This document shows positions 17,713-27,294 of a DNA stretch of 64,000 nt, one piece after another. A model generated the notes under the pieces. That model made no database searches. It was given only the letters and a program-made list of their open reading frames with translations, and was not told where the DNA came from. The stretch is from JAJFUE01 sp041687335 (GTDB taxonomy: Bacteria > Sumerlaeota > Sumerlaeia > MVZB01), in assembly GCA_041687335.1 (NCBI GenBank), contig JAWLCE010000007.1:60978-124977 (forward strand), written 5' to 3'. Every line of letters starts with the position of its first letter. Position 1 is the first letter of the stretch. The translations under genes were made by a program, and so were the position numbers.

Positions 17713-18657
17713 TTAGGCCTCGGCCGGCCGAAAGTGGGTGGCCTGGGGGGGGAGGTCGTGCTCGACCCAGCCCTCGCCGGAGTGTTCGGGGCGCCAGCCG
17801 CTGGCCAGGTGCAGCGCGCGCGCCGAGATGCGCTCCCCCTCCAGGCGCAGCTTGACGAACCCCGGCCGGCGGGCGGCGCCCAGGCCGTCCATGCCGGCCG
17901 AGCCGCAGTTCAGGTGAAGCAGTCCCTCGGCCTCCAGCAGCCAGCGGTGGTGCTTGTGGCCGTGCAGGTAAACCCGTACCCCGAACTCTCGCATCAGCCA
18001 GGTCAGGCGCGCGCGCTCGGGCAGCACATGCTCCCAGCTCGGCCGGAGCCAGTCGGGGTAGACCAGCGGATAGTGACCCATGACAAGCAGTTCGCGGCCG
18101 GCGTCGCGCTCGGCGGCCAGCGCCCGTTCGAGCCCTGCGATCGCCATGTCGCTCATCGACCCGCGTGAGGAAAAAACCCGTGGCACCGAGCAATCGAACC
18201 CAATCAGCGACCAGCGCCCTTTCAGCCGGACGATGAATGGATACTCCTGATCGCTTTGTAAGAACAGCTGCTCGAAGTGGCGGCGCCGCGTGGCCCCGCG
18301 TGTGTAGCGGTCGTGATTACCGGGGATCGCATGGAAGCGCCCGGGCCAGCGCTCCAGCACCGGCTCCAGCAGCATCCGCGCCTGCTCGAATTCGCTGCGC
18401 AGCGCCGCGGTGGTCAGGTCGCCGGTGAAAATCACATGATCGGCCGACTCGCGCGTCAGCTTCTCGATGACCGCCAGCGAGGCCGCCGCCGGAAACCGGC
18501 TGGCGCGATTGAACCAGAGGTTGCCCAACCCCAGCATCAGCTTGGGGTTCAGCTCCCCATCCCAGCCGAAGCGCCACAGGTGCAGGTCGCCGAAGTGCGC
18601 CAGTTCAAGCGCCTCATCGGCGGCCGGGCCGGCGGGCGGCGGCGCGGCATCATTCAT
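17713..18657 (-). CDS. Calcineurin-like metallophosphoesterase
   Basis: 314 residues. The metal-binding signature is complete: FGDLHLWR (D-x-H) near residue 24, VIFTGDLTT (GD), AIPGNHDRY (GNHD), VMGHYPL (GH) and HGHKHH (GHxH). It could act on nucleotides, cyclic nucleotides, protein phosphate or lipid-linked substrates; the sequence does not say which. No signal peptide is seen. The ATG at 18657 overlaps the secA stop as TGATG (one base shared), so translation is very likely coupled. A longer frame back to 18714 would read through secA and is rejected. This odd partnership with SecA is noted among the findings. Confidence 0.88.
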   Translation of the reverse strand: MNDAAPPPAGPAADEALELAHFGDLHLWRFGWDGELNPKLMLGLGNLWFNRASRFPAAASLAVIEKLTRESADHVIFTGDLTTAALRSEFEQARMLLEPVLERWPGRFHAIPGNHDRYTRGATRRRHFEQLFLQSDQEYPFIVRLKGRWSLIGFDCSVPRVFSSRGSMSDMAIAGLERALAAERDAGRELLVMGHYPLVYPDWLRPSWEHVLPERARLTWLMREFGVRVYLHGHKHHRWLLEAEGLLHLNCGSAGMDGLGAARRPGFVKLRLEGERISARALHLASGWRPEHSGEGWVEHDLPPQATHFRPAEA

Positions 18658-21600
18658 CACGGCGCCTGCGTGTGGATCGGCCCGTGCGGCTGCGCCCCCG
18701 GCGCGCCGCAACACTTCTTGTACTTGCGGCCGCTTTTGCAGGGGCAGGGGTCATTGGGGCCGATCTTGGGCTCGCTGCGCCGCACCTGTGGGCCTCGCGC
18801 CGGTCGCTGGGCGGGACGCGCCTGAGCGGCGCCGGCGGGCTGTCCATCCCCGCCGCCCGCGGCCGCCTGGGTGACCGGCCGCACGTCCTCCTTCATATAG
18901 CTCATCCGCGACAGTCCGCTCTCGGGCTCCTGGACGATCGTCAGCCGGTAAATCTTCTCAAAGACTTCCTTGTAGACGGCGCCCATCATATCGGTGAACA
19001 TCTCGGTGGCCTCGCGCTGATACTCCACCAGCGGGTCCTTCTGGCCATAGCCGCGCAGGCCGATGCCCTGGCGCAATTCATCGATGCCGCGCAGGTGGTC
19101 GCGCCAGTGGCGGTCGATGATCGTCAGGATGCCATAGCGCCCCATGGCGTTCATCAGCTCGACCCCGAAGGCCTCGCTCTTGCGCTGATAGGCCTGCTCC
19201 AGCCGGCTCAGCACTTCATCCAAGTAATCCTGGACACCGTCGGGGGCGGGCCGCTCCAGGCCGCTGAGGTCGACGAACGGGGCCGCGCGCCGCACCCAGT
19301 CCTGAAAACCCTTCACGTCCCACTGCTCCTCGGAATCGCCGCAGTAAACCGCCCACTCGTTGCTGATCGCCTCGGCGCTGATGTCAAGCACCTCGTCGCC
19401 CTTGTCGCCGCCGCCGGTCAGGGCGCGCCGACGCAGCCCATAGATCGCCTCGCGCTGCTTGTTCATCACGTTGTCGTAGTCCAGCGTGCGCTTGCGATAC
19501 TCGAAGTTGATCCCCTCGATCTTCTTCTGCGCCGACTCGATCGCCCGCGTCGCGATCCGGTGCTCGAGCGGCTGGCCCTCCTCGAAGCCGCGCGCCATCA
19601 GCCCCGCCATCCGCTCGCTGGCGAACTTGCGCATCAGGTCATCCTCGAGCGAGACGAAGAAGCGCGAGCTGCCGGGGTCTCCCTGCCGGCCGGCGCGGCC
19701 GCGCAACTGCCGGTCGATCCGCCGCGCCTCATGGCGCTCAGTGCCGACGATCTGCAGGCCCGGCGGGGGCGGGTTCTCGTCGTCCTTGACCTGCTCGGGC
19801 AGCGGGCGCTCCAGCACCCCCGGCCCCAGCTTGATGTCGGTGCCGCGGCCGGCCATGTTGGTCGCGATCGTCACCGCCCCCACCTGACCCGCGTTCTGGA
19901 CGATGTGCGCTTCCTTCTCGTGCTGCTTGGCGTTCAGCACCGAGTGTGAAATCTTCGCCCGCGTCAGCATCTTCGAGATGACCTCGCTGACTTCCACCGA
20001 GGTCGTGCCGACCAGCACCGGCAGCCCGTAGCCGTGCAGGCGCTGAATCTCTGTGATGATCGCGTTGAGCTTCTCGCGCTTGGTCTTGTAGATCAGGTCG
20101 TTAAAGTCGCGCCGCGTGATGTCGCGGTGGGTCGGGATGACCGCCACGTTCATGCGATAGGTGTGGGCAAATTCCTCGGCCTCGGTCTCGGCCGTTCCCG
20201 TCATGCCCGCCAGTTTCTTATACATGCGGAAGTAATTCTGCAGCGTGATCGTGGCCAGCGTCTGGGTTTCCTTCTCAATCTGGACACCCTCCTTGGCCTC
20301 GACCGCCTGATGCAGACCGTCGCTCCAGCGCCGCCCCGCCATCAGGCGGCCGGTGAACTCGTCGACGATGATGACCTTATTGTCCTGGACGACATACTCG
20401 ACGTCCTTCTCGTAGAGCACGTAGGCGCGCAGCAGCTGCGAAATGTTGTGCAGCTCCTCGCCGCGCTCCTCGTAGCGCGCCATCGCCTCTTCCTTGAGCT
20501 TGTCCTTCTGCTCCTGTTCGAGTTCGGCGCGCCCCTCGATGGCCGAAAACTCCGCCACGATATCGGTGATCAAGAACAGGTCCGGATTCTCCGGCGACAC
20601 CGCCAGCCGGCCCTTCTCGGTCATGTCGATTGAGTGGCTACGTTCGTCGATGACGAAGTAAAGCTCCTCGTCAATCTCAGCCATGCGCTTGTCGCGCATG
20701 AAGTCCGCCTCGACCCGGTCGATCAGGCGCTGGATCGTCGCCTCACCGGCAACCTTGAGCAGTCGCTTGTGCTTCGGCGAACCCTTGCGCGCCTGCAGCA
20801 GCTTGATGCCGGCTTCATAGCGGTTTGGATCCTTATCGTTCTCCGCATTCTCAAGCAGCCCCTCCGCGTCCGAGACCAGCTTGTTGACCAGCGCCGTCTG
20901 CAGGCCGACCAACCGCATCACCATCGGCTTGAGCCGGTCAAACTGGTGGGCCGTCGAGCGGTCCACCTGCCCCGAGATGATCAGCGGCGTGCGCGCCTCG
21001 TCGATCAAAACCGAGTCGACCTCGTCCACGATCCCGTAATGGTATCCCCGCTGGACCAGGTGCTCCGGGTGGAGAGTCATGTTGTCGCGCAGATAATCGA
21101 ACCCGAACTCGTTGTTCGTGCCGTATGTGATATCGCAATTGTAGCTGGCACGCCGCTCGTGGGGCGCCATGTTGGTCAGGATCACGCCCACCGTCAGCCC
21201 CAGCATCTGGTAGACCGGCCCGATCCACTCGGCGTCACGACGCGCCAGGTAATCGTTGACCGTGACCAGGTGCGCCCCTTGCCCCTCCAGCGCATTCAGG
21301 TAGAGCGGCATCGAGGCCACCAGCGTCTTGCCCTCACCCGTCGCCATCTCGGCCACGTTGCCCTGGTGCAGGTAGATCGCGCCGCACAACTGCACGTCGA
21401 AGGGCACCATGTTCCAGGTCTGCTCGATCCCGCCGGCCACCCAGCTCTTGCCGACCAGGCGCCGGCATGCTTCCTTGACCGCAGCGAAGGCCTCGGGCAA
21501 CAGCTCGTCCACCGTCTGCCCCTGCGCCAGCCGGGCGCGGAACTCGGCGGTCTTACCGCGCAGCTCCTCCTCACTTAGCCGCTGAAACTGCTCGAAATGT

Positions 21601-21695
21601 TGGTTGATCTGCTCGATGAGCGGCTTGACTCGGCGGTAGTTGCGCTCCCGCTTGTCGCCGGTGAACAGCCGGATGATCGGGGTAAGAATGTCCAT
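18657..21695 (-). CDS. secA: Protein translocase ATPase SecA
   Basis: The motor that pushes unfolded preproteins through SecYEG. It has 1012 residues, longer than the roughly 900 of E. coli SecA. Seen in order are EMATGEGKTLVA (Walker A), the preprotein-binding GTNNEFGFDYLRDNM, DEVDSVLIDEARTPLIISG (Walker B), TNMAGRGTDIKLG and the helicase-like RQLRGRAGRQGDPGSSRFF. The tail has a long glycine- and alanine-rich linker and ends with the zinc-binding motif PCPCKSGRKYKKCCG, which binds SecB and lipid in other bacteria. A metallophosphoesterase gene follows, sharing one base of the stop codon. Confidence 0.98.
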   Translation of the reverse strand: MDILTPIIRLFTGDKRERNYRRVKPLIEQINQHFEQFQRLSEEELRGKTAEFRARLAQGQTVDELLPEAFAAVKEACRRLVGKSWVAGGIEQTWNMVPFDVQLCGAIYLHQGNVAEMATGEGKTLVASMPLYLNALEGQGAHLVTVNDYLARRDAEWIGPVYQMLGLTVGVILTNMAPHERRASYNCDITYGTNNEFGFDYLRDNMTLHPEHLVQRGYHYGIVDEVDSVLIDEARTPLIISGQVDRSTAHQFDRLKPMVMRLVGLQTALVNKLVSDAEGLLENAENDKDPNRYEAGIKLLQARKGSPKHKRLLKVAGEATIQRLIDRVEADFMRDKRMAEIDEELYFVIDERSHSIDMTEKGRLAVSPENPDLFLITDIVAEFSAIEGRAELEQEQKDKLKEEAMARYEERGEELHNISQLLRAYVLYEKDVEYVVQDNKVIIVDEFTGRLMAGRRWSDGLHQAVEAKEGVQIEKETQTLATITLQNYFRMYKKLAGMTGTAETEAEEFAHTYRMNVAVIPTHRDITRRDFNDLIYKTKREKLNAIITEIQRLHGYGLPVLVGTTSVEVSEVISKMLTRAKISHSVLNAKQHEKEAHIVQNAGQVGAVTIATNMAGRGTDIKLGPGVLERPLPEQVKDDENPPPPGLQIVGTERHEARRIDRQLRGRAGRQGDPGSSRFFVSLEDDLMRKFASERMAGLMARGFEEGQPLEHRIATRAIESAQKKIEGINFEYRKRTLDYDNVMNKQREAIYGLRRRALTGGGDKGDEVLDISAEAISNEWAVYCGDSEEQWDVKGFQDWVRRAAPFVDLSGLERPAPDGVQDYLDEVLSRLEQAYQRKSEAFGVELMNAMGRYGILTIIDRHWRDHLRGIDELRQGIGLRGYGQKDPLVEYQREATEMFTDMMGAVYKEVFEKIYRLTIVQEPESGLSRMSYMKEDVRPVTQAAAGGGDGQPAGAAQARPAQRPARGPQVRRSEPKIGPNDPCPCKSGRKYKKCCGAPGAQPHGPIHTQAP

Positions 21696-21840
21696 GAACG
21701 GATGGGTTTCCTTATTGGCGGGCAGCCGCTGCCGGCGGTGCCGCGTGCTTCAGACATGCACAACCCATATTATGCCCGCGCTACCGCAAAAGCGTCAATA
21801 GACACGACGGCAATTGTGGTGCCCGGGCTGCACGAATAAA

Positions 21841-21875
21841 GGCGGCGGGGCCGGTGCCCTGCCGCCTTTCCCACG
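21841..21875 (-). terminator. Likely rho-independent terminator downstream of the pseudopilin gene
   Basis: GGCGGCGGGG and CCCTGCCGCC pair around a short loop at 21841-21866. On the minus strand the hairpin is followed by TTTATT. It lies 17 bases past the stop of the pseudopilin gene at 21892. A bidirectional role is possible, because the plus-strand side also has TTTC. Confidence 0.65.
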
Positions 21876-21891
21876 ACTTTCCACTCAAAGC

Positions 21892-22524
21892 TCAGCGAAC
21901 GTTGGCCTTGCCTTCGAAGCGGAAGATCTCGCCAATGCTGATGGTGCCGTTGGTAGGATCGTAGCGCATGCCATTCCCCGAGGTCCCTGTGGTCGGCACG
22001 CCAAATGCCGTGGCCGTGGCGGTGCCGATGGAGGGGATGTCCATAGCTTCATTCGCCAGCACTTGCTTCAGCGTACGAAAGCCGCTTGTCTGGCTGAGCA
22101 GGTCCGGGCCATAGCTCCAGGTCATCCAGCCGGTATGGGGGTAAGTGCCATAACTGGGCGAGCCCGTGCTGGTGTAGCCGACCGCGTAGACTGAATAACT
22201 GGGGCCACTCGTCACGCCGGCCAAGGCGCGGTAAATATCGGACGGCACCACCGATAGGTAGGAAATCGGTGTGGTAAGTAGCCGCTTGTCCGCATGTGAC
22301 AGCGTCCCCTTGCTGATGGGACTGTCGATCGACTGCGGAATATAACCACCATTGTCGACGTAATACGACTCCATTGCCAACGCCATCGTGCGCAAATCAT
22401 TCTCCACGCGCGCCACGCGTGAGCGCGTCTGCGCCTCAAGAAAATTTGGAACCGCAATAGCAGCCAAAATCGCAATAATCGCAACTACAATCAGCAGCTC
22501 GATCAGCGTAAAACCTTTTCTCAT
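21892..22524 (-). CDS. Type IV/type II pseudopilin with prepilin N-terminal cleavage domain
   Basis: 210 residues. MRKGFTLIELLIVVAIIAI is the prepilin signature: the peptidase would cut after G4 and methylate F5, leaving Glu at position 5 of the mature protein (FTLIE). A single long helix is followed by ALAMESYYVDNGGY, typical of GspG-like pseudopilins, and by YDPTNGTISIGEIFRF at the end. It is an orphan gene with no assembly genes nearby, resembling the numerous solitary prepilin-like genes of several uncultured phyla. GGGGAGG sits 7 bases before the chosen ATG, whereas a longer frame from 22587 has no SD. A sigma-70-like promoter lies upstream. The partner gene at 40739 is nearly identical in its first 37 residues. 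Confidence 0.88.
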   Translation of the reverse strand: MRKGFTLIELLIVVAIIAILAAIAVPNFLEAQTRSRVARVENDLRTMALAMESYYVDNGGYIPQSIDSPISKGTLSHADKRLLTTPISYLSVVPSDIYRALAGVTSGPSYSVYAVGYTSTGSPSYGTYPHTGWMTWSYGPDLLSQTSGFRTLKQVLANEAMDIPSIGTATATAFGVPTTGTSGNGMRYDPTNGTISIGEIFRFEGKANVR

Positions 22525-22571
22525 GATGAATCCTCCCCAAAGAATTATGACGATATATACTGCCGCCGATA

Positions 22572-22600
22572 AGTATAGTAAAGACATTTTGCATTCTTAA
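22572..22600 (-). promoter_or_regulatory. Sigma-70-type promoter of the pseudopilin gene
   Basis: On the minus strand TTAAGA (22600-22595) and TATACT (22577-22572) are separated by 17 bases. The predicted transcript would start near 22565, giving a leader of about 40 bases before the ATG. The -10 hexamer is close to the consensus, the -35 less so. Confidence 0.55.
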
Positions 22601-22639
22601 CTTCACAAATCGGAGTGCTTCTTCAGGTTGACGGGCAGA

Positions 22640-24382
22640 TTATATTTTTATTGCTGCCGGTGCGACTGGCTTGAGCGCCGAGGTTGGACGGCCCAGTCGT
22701 TTCCAGTTGCGCGCGGTGTCGATGACCAGCACAAGCGTGATGACCAGCATGCCCAGGTTGATCCAGCCGATCGGCCGAACCGCACCCGGCCCCTCGCCCA
22801 GGTGGCTCTTGATCAGCAGCACCATTCCCATGCTGGTGCTGGCCAGCATAAAGAGCATCGGCACCAGGATGAACCAGATCGTTTTGCCCTGGCTGCGCCG
22901 CCAGACCACCACCACCAGCAACGCCAGCGCCGCCAGCAACTGGTTGGTCGTGCCGAAGGCGGGCCAGATCAGCTGCCAGGCCGGGATCAGCGCCGCCGGA
23001 TCGCGGGGGCTGGGATACATCTTGAAGGCAAAGTAAAATAGCGGCGCCAGTGAGATCAGCGTCGTCAGATAGCGCCAGCCCGAGCCCTTCAGACTCAGGA
23101 ATTCCTCCACGATGTAGCGCGCCAGCCGCGTGCAGGTGTCCAGCGTCGTCAACAGGAAGGTCGAAATCGCCAGCAGGCCGAAGGTTGTGCCCCAGATCGG
23201 GTTGATCCCGAGCGCGCCGAAGAACTGGCCGATCCCGGCCGCGAAAGTCGCCGGCGGACTTCCCGCCGGACGCTCCAGCAGCACCATCACCGTCGCCAGC
23301 GCCACCAGCGCCAGCGCCCCCTCGGTCAGCATGCCGCCATAGGCAATCGGCCGCGCCGCGCTCTCCGAGGGCAACTGCTTGGCCGTCGTCCCCGAACTCA
23401 CGATCGAGTGAAACCCGCTGACCGCCCCGCAGGCGACCGTTATGAACAGCGCCGGGAAGATGAAACCGAGATCCGCGCTGTACCAGCCGAGAAACGAGCT
23501 GTATTGGATGCTGATCGACCCCCCAAGACCTCCCAGAACCAGCCCGGCCCCGCCCACCAGCAGGCACCCAAACAGCAGGTAGGAGCTCAGGTAGTCGCGC
23601 GGCTGCAACAGCAACCAGACCGGCGTGATCGACGCCACGAAACAATAACCCAGCAGGATCAGCGACCAGATGTATTTGGGATGCTCGTAAAACCAACTCC
23701 CCTCCGGCGCCAGCACCCTGATCAGCATCGGGTCGGTCGGCAGCCATTCCGCGAAGACCAGTCCGCCGAACACCAGCGGCACAAACAGCAGCGAACCCAT
23801 CCCCAACCCCAGCCAGCCGCGCCGCGTCACCACGCCAAAGACGATCGCCAGACCGATGTAAAACAATGACGCGGTGGCGACCGTTCCCCCTTGGTGCGGA
23901 TCAGCCTCGGTGACGGCCACAAAATTCCCGGCCGTCAGGTCAAGGAACACGATCAGCACATAGATCAGCGTCAGCCAGATGAAGACCAGAAAGATGCGAT
24001 AGGTCATCGGGCTCAGGTACATCCGGCAGATCTCGGCCACCGAGCGCGAGCGGTGGCGCACGCTCATCACCAGCGAGCCGAAATCGTGCACCCCGCCGAT
24101 GAAGATCGCACCCACCAGAATCCAGGCCAGCACGGGCCCCCAGCCGAACATCGATGCGGCGATGATCGGACCAACGATCGGCCCAGCGCCCGCGATCGAG
24201 CTGAAGTGATGGCCGAACAGCACCGGTCGGCGGGCTGGGACGTAGTCCACCCCGTCGCCCATCGTGCGCGACGGCGTCAGCCGGCTGTCGTCCAGTTCGA
24301 ACTGGCGCGCCAGGAAGCGGCCATAGATGACATAACCCAGCGCCAGCACGATCATGCCGAAAAGAAAAACACCACCCAGCAT
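22640..24382 (-). CDS. CstA/BtsT-family carbon starvation transporter
   Basis: 580 residues and about 15-16 membrane spans, the normal size for the CstA family of peptide and pyruvate transporters. The N-terminus has MIVLALGYVIYGRFLARQFE, followed by the conserved HHFSSIAGAGPIVGPIIAAS and FGWGPVLAWILVGAIFIGGV, then HDF. From family knowledge these are proton-coupled pyruvate or small-peptide permeases in the inner membrane. The gene lies 115 bases downstream of the SDR gene, on the same strand as the catabolic locus. It may be co-transcribed and bring in a breakdown product such as pyruvate, which is inference. Confidence 0.9.
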   Translation of the reverse strand: MLGGVFLFGMIVLALGYVIYGRFLARQFELDDSRLTPSRTMGDGVDYVPARRPVLFGHHFSSIAGAGPIVGPIIAASMFGWGPVLAWILVGAIFIGGVHDFGSLVMSVRHRSRSVAEICRMYLSPMTYRIFLVFIWLTLIYVLIVFLDLTAGNFVAVTEADPHQGGTVATASLFYIGLAIVFGVVTRRGWLGLGMGSLLFVPLVFGGLVFAEWLPTDPMLIRVLAPEGSWFYEHPKYIWSLILLGYCFVASITPVWLLLQPRDYLSSYLLFGCLLVGGAGLVLGGLGGSISIQYSSFLGWYSADLGFIFPALFITVACGAVSGFHSIVSSGTTAKQLPSESAARPIAYGGMLTEGALALVALATVMVLLERPAGSPPATFAAGIGQFFGALGINPIWGTTFGLLAISTFLLTTLDTCTRLARYIVEEFLSLKGSGWRYLTTLISLAPLFYFAFKMYPSPRDPAALIPAWQLIWPAFGTTNQLLAALALLVVVVWRRSQGKTIWFILVPMLFMLASTSMGMVLLIKSHLGEGPGAVRPIGWINLGMLVITLVLVIDTARNWKRLGRPTSALKPVAPAAIKI

Positions 24383-24497
24383 AAGACACCGCCTTGACGA
24401 TTGCCGCGCCCGGATGTGCCCTGTTGCCCCATCCCGCGCTGATTCCGATGCCTCAATCTAGGGTCCCGCCGCGGCGGATGAAAGAAAATTTTTTGCG

Positions 24498-25289
24498 CTA
24501 CAACCGGTGCAGGTGGAAACCGCCGCCTGCCTCGATCGCCGTGCCGGCGCAGAAGTCCAATTCGCCGCGTGCGAAGGCGGCCACGACGCCGGCTATATCC
24601 TCGGGCGTGCCCCAGCGCCGCTGCGGGACAAGCCCCTCACCGATCAGCGCGTCATACTTCTCCTTCACGGCCCCCGTCATGCGGGTGGCGATGATGCCCG
24701 GACGGATCTCGATCACCGGAATCCCCTCCCCCGCCAGGCGCGCCGCAAAAAGCGCCGCGGCCATCGCCAGCCCCGCCTTGGAGACGCAGTATTCGCCCCG
24801 GCTGGTCGAGACGGTCGTCGCCGAGATCGAGGTCACGAAGCAGATGCGCGGGGTGGGGACGCGGCCGGCCGCGCGTTGCTCGAGCATCCGCCGGGCCAGC
24901 TGCTGGGTCAGGAAGTAGGGCCCCTTCAGGTTGATGCGCATCAGCTCATCAAAGCTCCCCTCGCCCGCCTCGAGGATGTCGGCGCGCACGCGCGGGGCGA
25001 TCCCTGCATTATTGACCAGCAGGTCCAGCCGTCCGCGAGCATCGACCCGGCGCAGGATCTCCTCGCGCCCCGCCGGATCGCCCACATCGGCGCGGATGAC
25101 CTCGGCCTCGCCCCCGGCGGCCTCGATCGTCGCCTTGACATCATACGCCCCCTCGGCAGTCTCGGCGGGGTCGGCTGTAACGCTGTTGAGCAGCAGGCCG
25201 TAACCCTCCGCCGCCAGCCGCAAGGCGATCCCCCGCCCGATCCCCCGTCCCGAACCGGTCACCAGCGCCAACGGACGTTCCGCGTTCAT
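24498..25289 (-). CDS. Short-chain dehydrogenase/reductase, 3-ketoacyl-ACP reductase-like
   Basis: 263 residues of the classical SDR fold. LALVTGSGRGIGRGIALRLA holds the TGxxxGIG cofactor motif, DLLVNNAGIA the NNAG motif, and the catalytic Ser-Tyr-Lys is at SIS...YCVSKAG. The C-terminus has GTAIEAGGGFHLHRL. The nearest named relatives would be ketoacyl reductases and sugar or uronate dehydrogenases. In this locus oxidation of a sugar or reduction of a keto-sugar is plausible. The start at 25289 has GGAG at a suitable distance. The longer frame to 25328 would overlap the previous gene by 19 bases. Confidence 0.85.
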   Translation of the reverse strand: MNAERPLALVTGSGRGIGRGIALRLAAEGYGLLLNSVTADPAETAEGAYDVKATIEAAGGEAEVIRADVGDPAGREEILRRVDARGRLDLLVNNAGIAPRVRADILEAGEGSFDELMRINLKGPYFLTQQLARRMLEQRAAGRVPTPRICFVTSISATTVSTSRGEYCVSKAGLAMAAALFAARLAGEGIPVIEIRPGIIATRMTGAVKEKYDALIGEGLVPQRRWGTPEDIAGVVAAFARGELDFCAGTAIEAGGGFHLHRL

Positions 25290-25309
25290 GATCTGCTCCG
25301 TTTCAGAAT

Positions 25310-26140
25310 TCAGGCATGCGCGCGCCAAGCCTCAACCACGCGCTCCAGCCAGGCCGCCTGGTCCATCGCCCAGTATTGCTCGCTGAAAATTTCGACCTCG
25401 ACGAAGCCCTTGAAGCCGGCGCGCTCGACCCAGCCCCGAATTTGCCGCAGCGGGATGCAGCCCTCACCCATCAGCCCGCGATCGGTCAACATGTGACGGG
25501 TCGGTGTGCGCCAGTCGCAGACATGGTAGGCGAACAGCCGGCCCGCGCGGCCGCAGCGCTCGATCTCCGCCTCCAGCGCCGGGTCCCACCAGAGGTGATA
25601 GACGTCGACCGCGACCCCCACCAGCGGGTGCCCGATCGCCTCGGCCATGTCGTTGGCTTGGGCCAGGGTATTGATTGCCGATCGGTCGTCGGCATACATC
25701 GGGTGGAGCGGCTCGATGGCCAGCCGGATGCCGGCCTCGGCCGCGCGCGGCAGGATCGCCTCGATGCCGGCACGAATCTGCTCGCGAGCCACCGGCAGCG
25801 GCAGCCCCGGCCGAGCCCCGCACACCAGCACGATCAGCGGCGCGCCGATCGCCGCCGCCTCGTCAATCGCCAGCAGGTTGTCTGCGATGGCCCGGCGCAG
25901 CCCCCCCTCGTCATCGGCCGGGAAGAAACCGCCGCGGCAGAGGCTGACCACATCCAGCCCCGACTCGCTCAGCAGCCGCGCGGCGCCGGCCAGCCCCGGG
26001 CCGGCCAGCACATCGCGCCAGACGGTGATCCCGTGCACCCCCGCCGCCGCGTAATGCTCGAGCGCCCTGGCCAGCGGCCAGGGTTTGGTCGTCGCCGTGT
26101 GCACGCACAGGCGCGACAGGTCGTCAAGCGGCGTGGCCAT
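25310..26140 (-). CDS. Sugar phosphate isomerase/epimerase family protein (TIM barrel)
   Basis: 276 residues of the xylose-isomerase-like/AP-endonuclease-2 barrel. LCVHTATTKPWPLARALEHY is the first strand-helix pair. VVSLCRGGFF and LIVLVCGA continue the barrel. IRLAIEPLHPM carries the conserved metal-binding Glu, VDVYHLWWD the metal-binding His, and the strand GFVEVEIFSEQYW follows near the end. Such proteins isomerise or epimerise sugars or keto-sugars. The ATG at 26140 has GGAGG at a 7-base spacing. A GTG at 26146 would overlap the previous stop by four bases. In this operon it sits between a Gfo/Idh/MocA protein and an SDR, a common trio in carbohydrate catabolism. Confidence 0.85.
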   Translation of the reverse strand: MATPLDDLSRLCVHTATTKPWPLARALEHYAAAGVHGITVWRDVLAGPGLAGAARLLSESGLDVVSLCRGGFFPADDEGGLRRAIADNLLAIDEAAAIGAPLIVLVCGARPGLPLPVAREQIRAGIEAILPRAAEAGIRLAIEPLHPMYADDRSAINTLAQANDMAEAIGHPLVGVAVDVYHLWWDPALEAEIERCGRAGRLFAYHVCDWRTPTRHMLTDRGLMGEGCIPLRQIRGWVERAGFKGFVEVEIFSEQYWAMDQAAWLERVVEAWRAHA

Positions 26141-26142
26141 CC

Positions 26143-27294
26143 TCACGCCTCCAGCTCGGGCACGTCAACCCAGCAGCGCTGCTTCCAGCTCTCGTAGCCG
26201 AGTTCGGCCAGTTGCACGCCGCGCGCGCCCTCGCGCAGGTCCCAGCGAAATGGCTCGTCGAGCACCAGGTGGCGCAGGAACAGCTCCCATTGGATCTTAA
26301 AGGCATTTTCGTAAGGCTGGTTGTCGGGCACCGGCATCCAGCCCTGAAAGAAGTCGATCGGTTGGTCGATGTCGGGATTCCAGACCGGCTTGGGCGTGGC
26401 TTGGCCCGGCTGGATACGGCAGCCACGCAGCCCCGCGACGGCGGAGCCCTCGGTGCCGTCCACCTGGATCGTGAACAGGTCGTCGCGCCGCACGCGCACG
26501 GTCCAGGCCGAGTTGAAGTGGCAGATGATCCCGCGCTCGGTCACGAAGGTCGCGTAGGCCGCATCGTCGGCATTGGCCTCATAAGCCTGACCGCGCTCGT
26601 CGAGCCGCCGCGGGATGTGGTTGGCCCCCAGGCAGCTCAGCGACGTAATCTTGCCGAACAGGTTGTCGATGATGTAGCGCCAGTGCGGGAACATGTCGAG
26701 GATGATGCCGCCCCCTTCCTCGATGCGGTAGTTCCAGGAGGGGCGCTGGGCGGGCTGGTCCTCGCCGGTGAAGACCCAATAGCCAAACTCGCCGCGCACC
26801 GAAAGAATTCGTCCGAAGGTGCCCTGCTCGATCAGCCGACGCAGCTTGAGTGGCCCCGGCAGCCAGAGCTTGTCCTGCACCACCCCCTGCTTGACGCCCG
26901 CCTGGCGCGCCAACCGGTAAAGCTCGAGCGACTCGGGCGAGGTGGCCGCCACCGGCTTCTCGCAATAGATATGCTTGCCGGCGGCGATCGCGCGGACGAC
27001 GTTGGCGTAGCGCAGCGTGGTCGAGAGCGCATCGAAGTAGACCGTGTAATTCGGGTCAGCCAGCGCCGTATCCAGATTGGTGGTCCAGGGCAGGCCGCCG
27101 TGACGCTCGGCCAGCTCGCGCAGCTTGGTCTCGCTGCGGCCGACCAGCATCGGCTCGGGCATGATCGCCTCGTCGGGGCCGACCCGCACGCCCCCCTGGC
27201 GCCGGATCGCCATCAGCGAACGCTCCAGGTGCTGGTTGGTGCCCATCCGGCCGGTCACGCCGTTCATGATGATGCCAATGCGGTGGGTCTTCAT
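26143..27294 (-). CDS. Gfo/Idh/MocA family oxidoreductase
   Basis: 383 residues. The Rossmann N-terminus begins MKTHRIGIIMNGVTGRMGTN with a GxxGxxG motif. AAGKHIYCEKPVA has the EKP lysine of the family, and the C-terminal alpha/beta domain is at GIILDMFPHWRYIIDNLFG with the conserved acidic-histidine region. These enzymes use NAD(P) to oxidise or reduce sugars and inositols, or to cleave glycosidic bonds by transient oxidation. The start ATG overlaps the GH88 stop as ATGA (27294-27291), so the product is probably made together with the GH88. The frame stays open to 27561, but there is no reason to start that far inside the preceding gene. Confidence 0.88.
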   Translation of the reverse strand: MKTHRIGIIMNGVTGRMGTNQHLERSLMAIRRQGGVRVGPDEAIMPEPMLVGRSETKLRELAERHGGLPWTTNLDTALADPNYTVYFDALSTTLRYANVVRAIAAGKHIYCEKPVAATSPESLELYRLARQAGVKQGVVQDKLWLPGPLKLRRLIEQGTFGRILSVRGEFGYWVFTGEDQPAQRPSWNYRIEEGGGIILDMFPHWRYIIDNLFGKITSLSCLGANHIPRRLDERGQAYEANADDAAYATFVTERGIICHFNSAWTVRVRRDDLFTIQVDGTEGSAVAGLRGCRIQPGQATPKPVWNPDIDQPIDFFQGWMPVPDNQPYENAFKIQWELFLRHLVLDEPFRWDLREGARGVQLAELGYESWKQRCWVDVPELEA

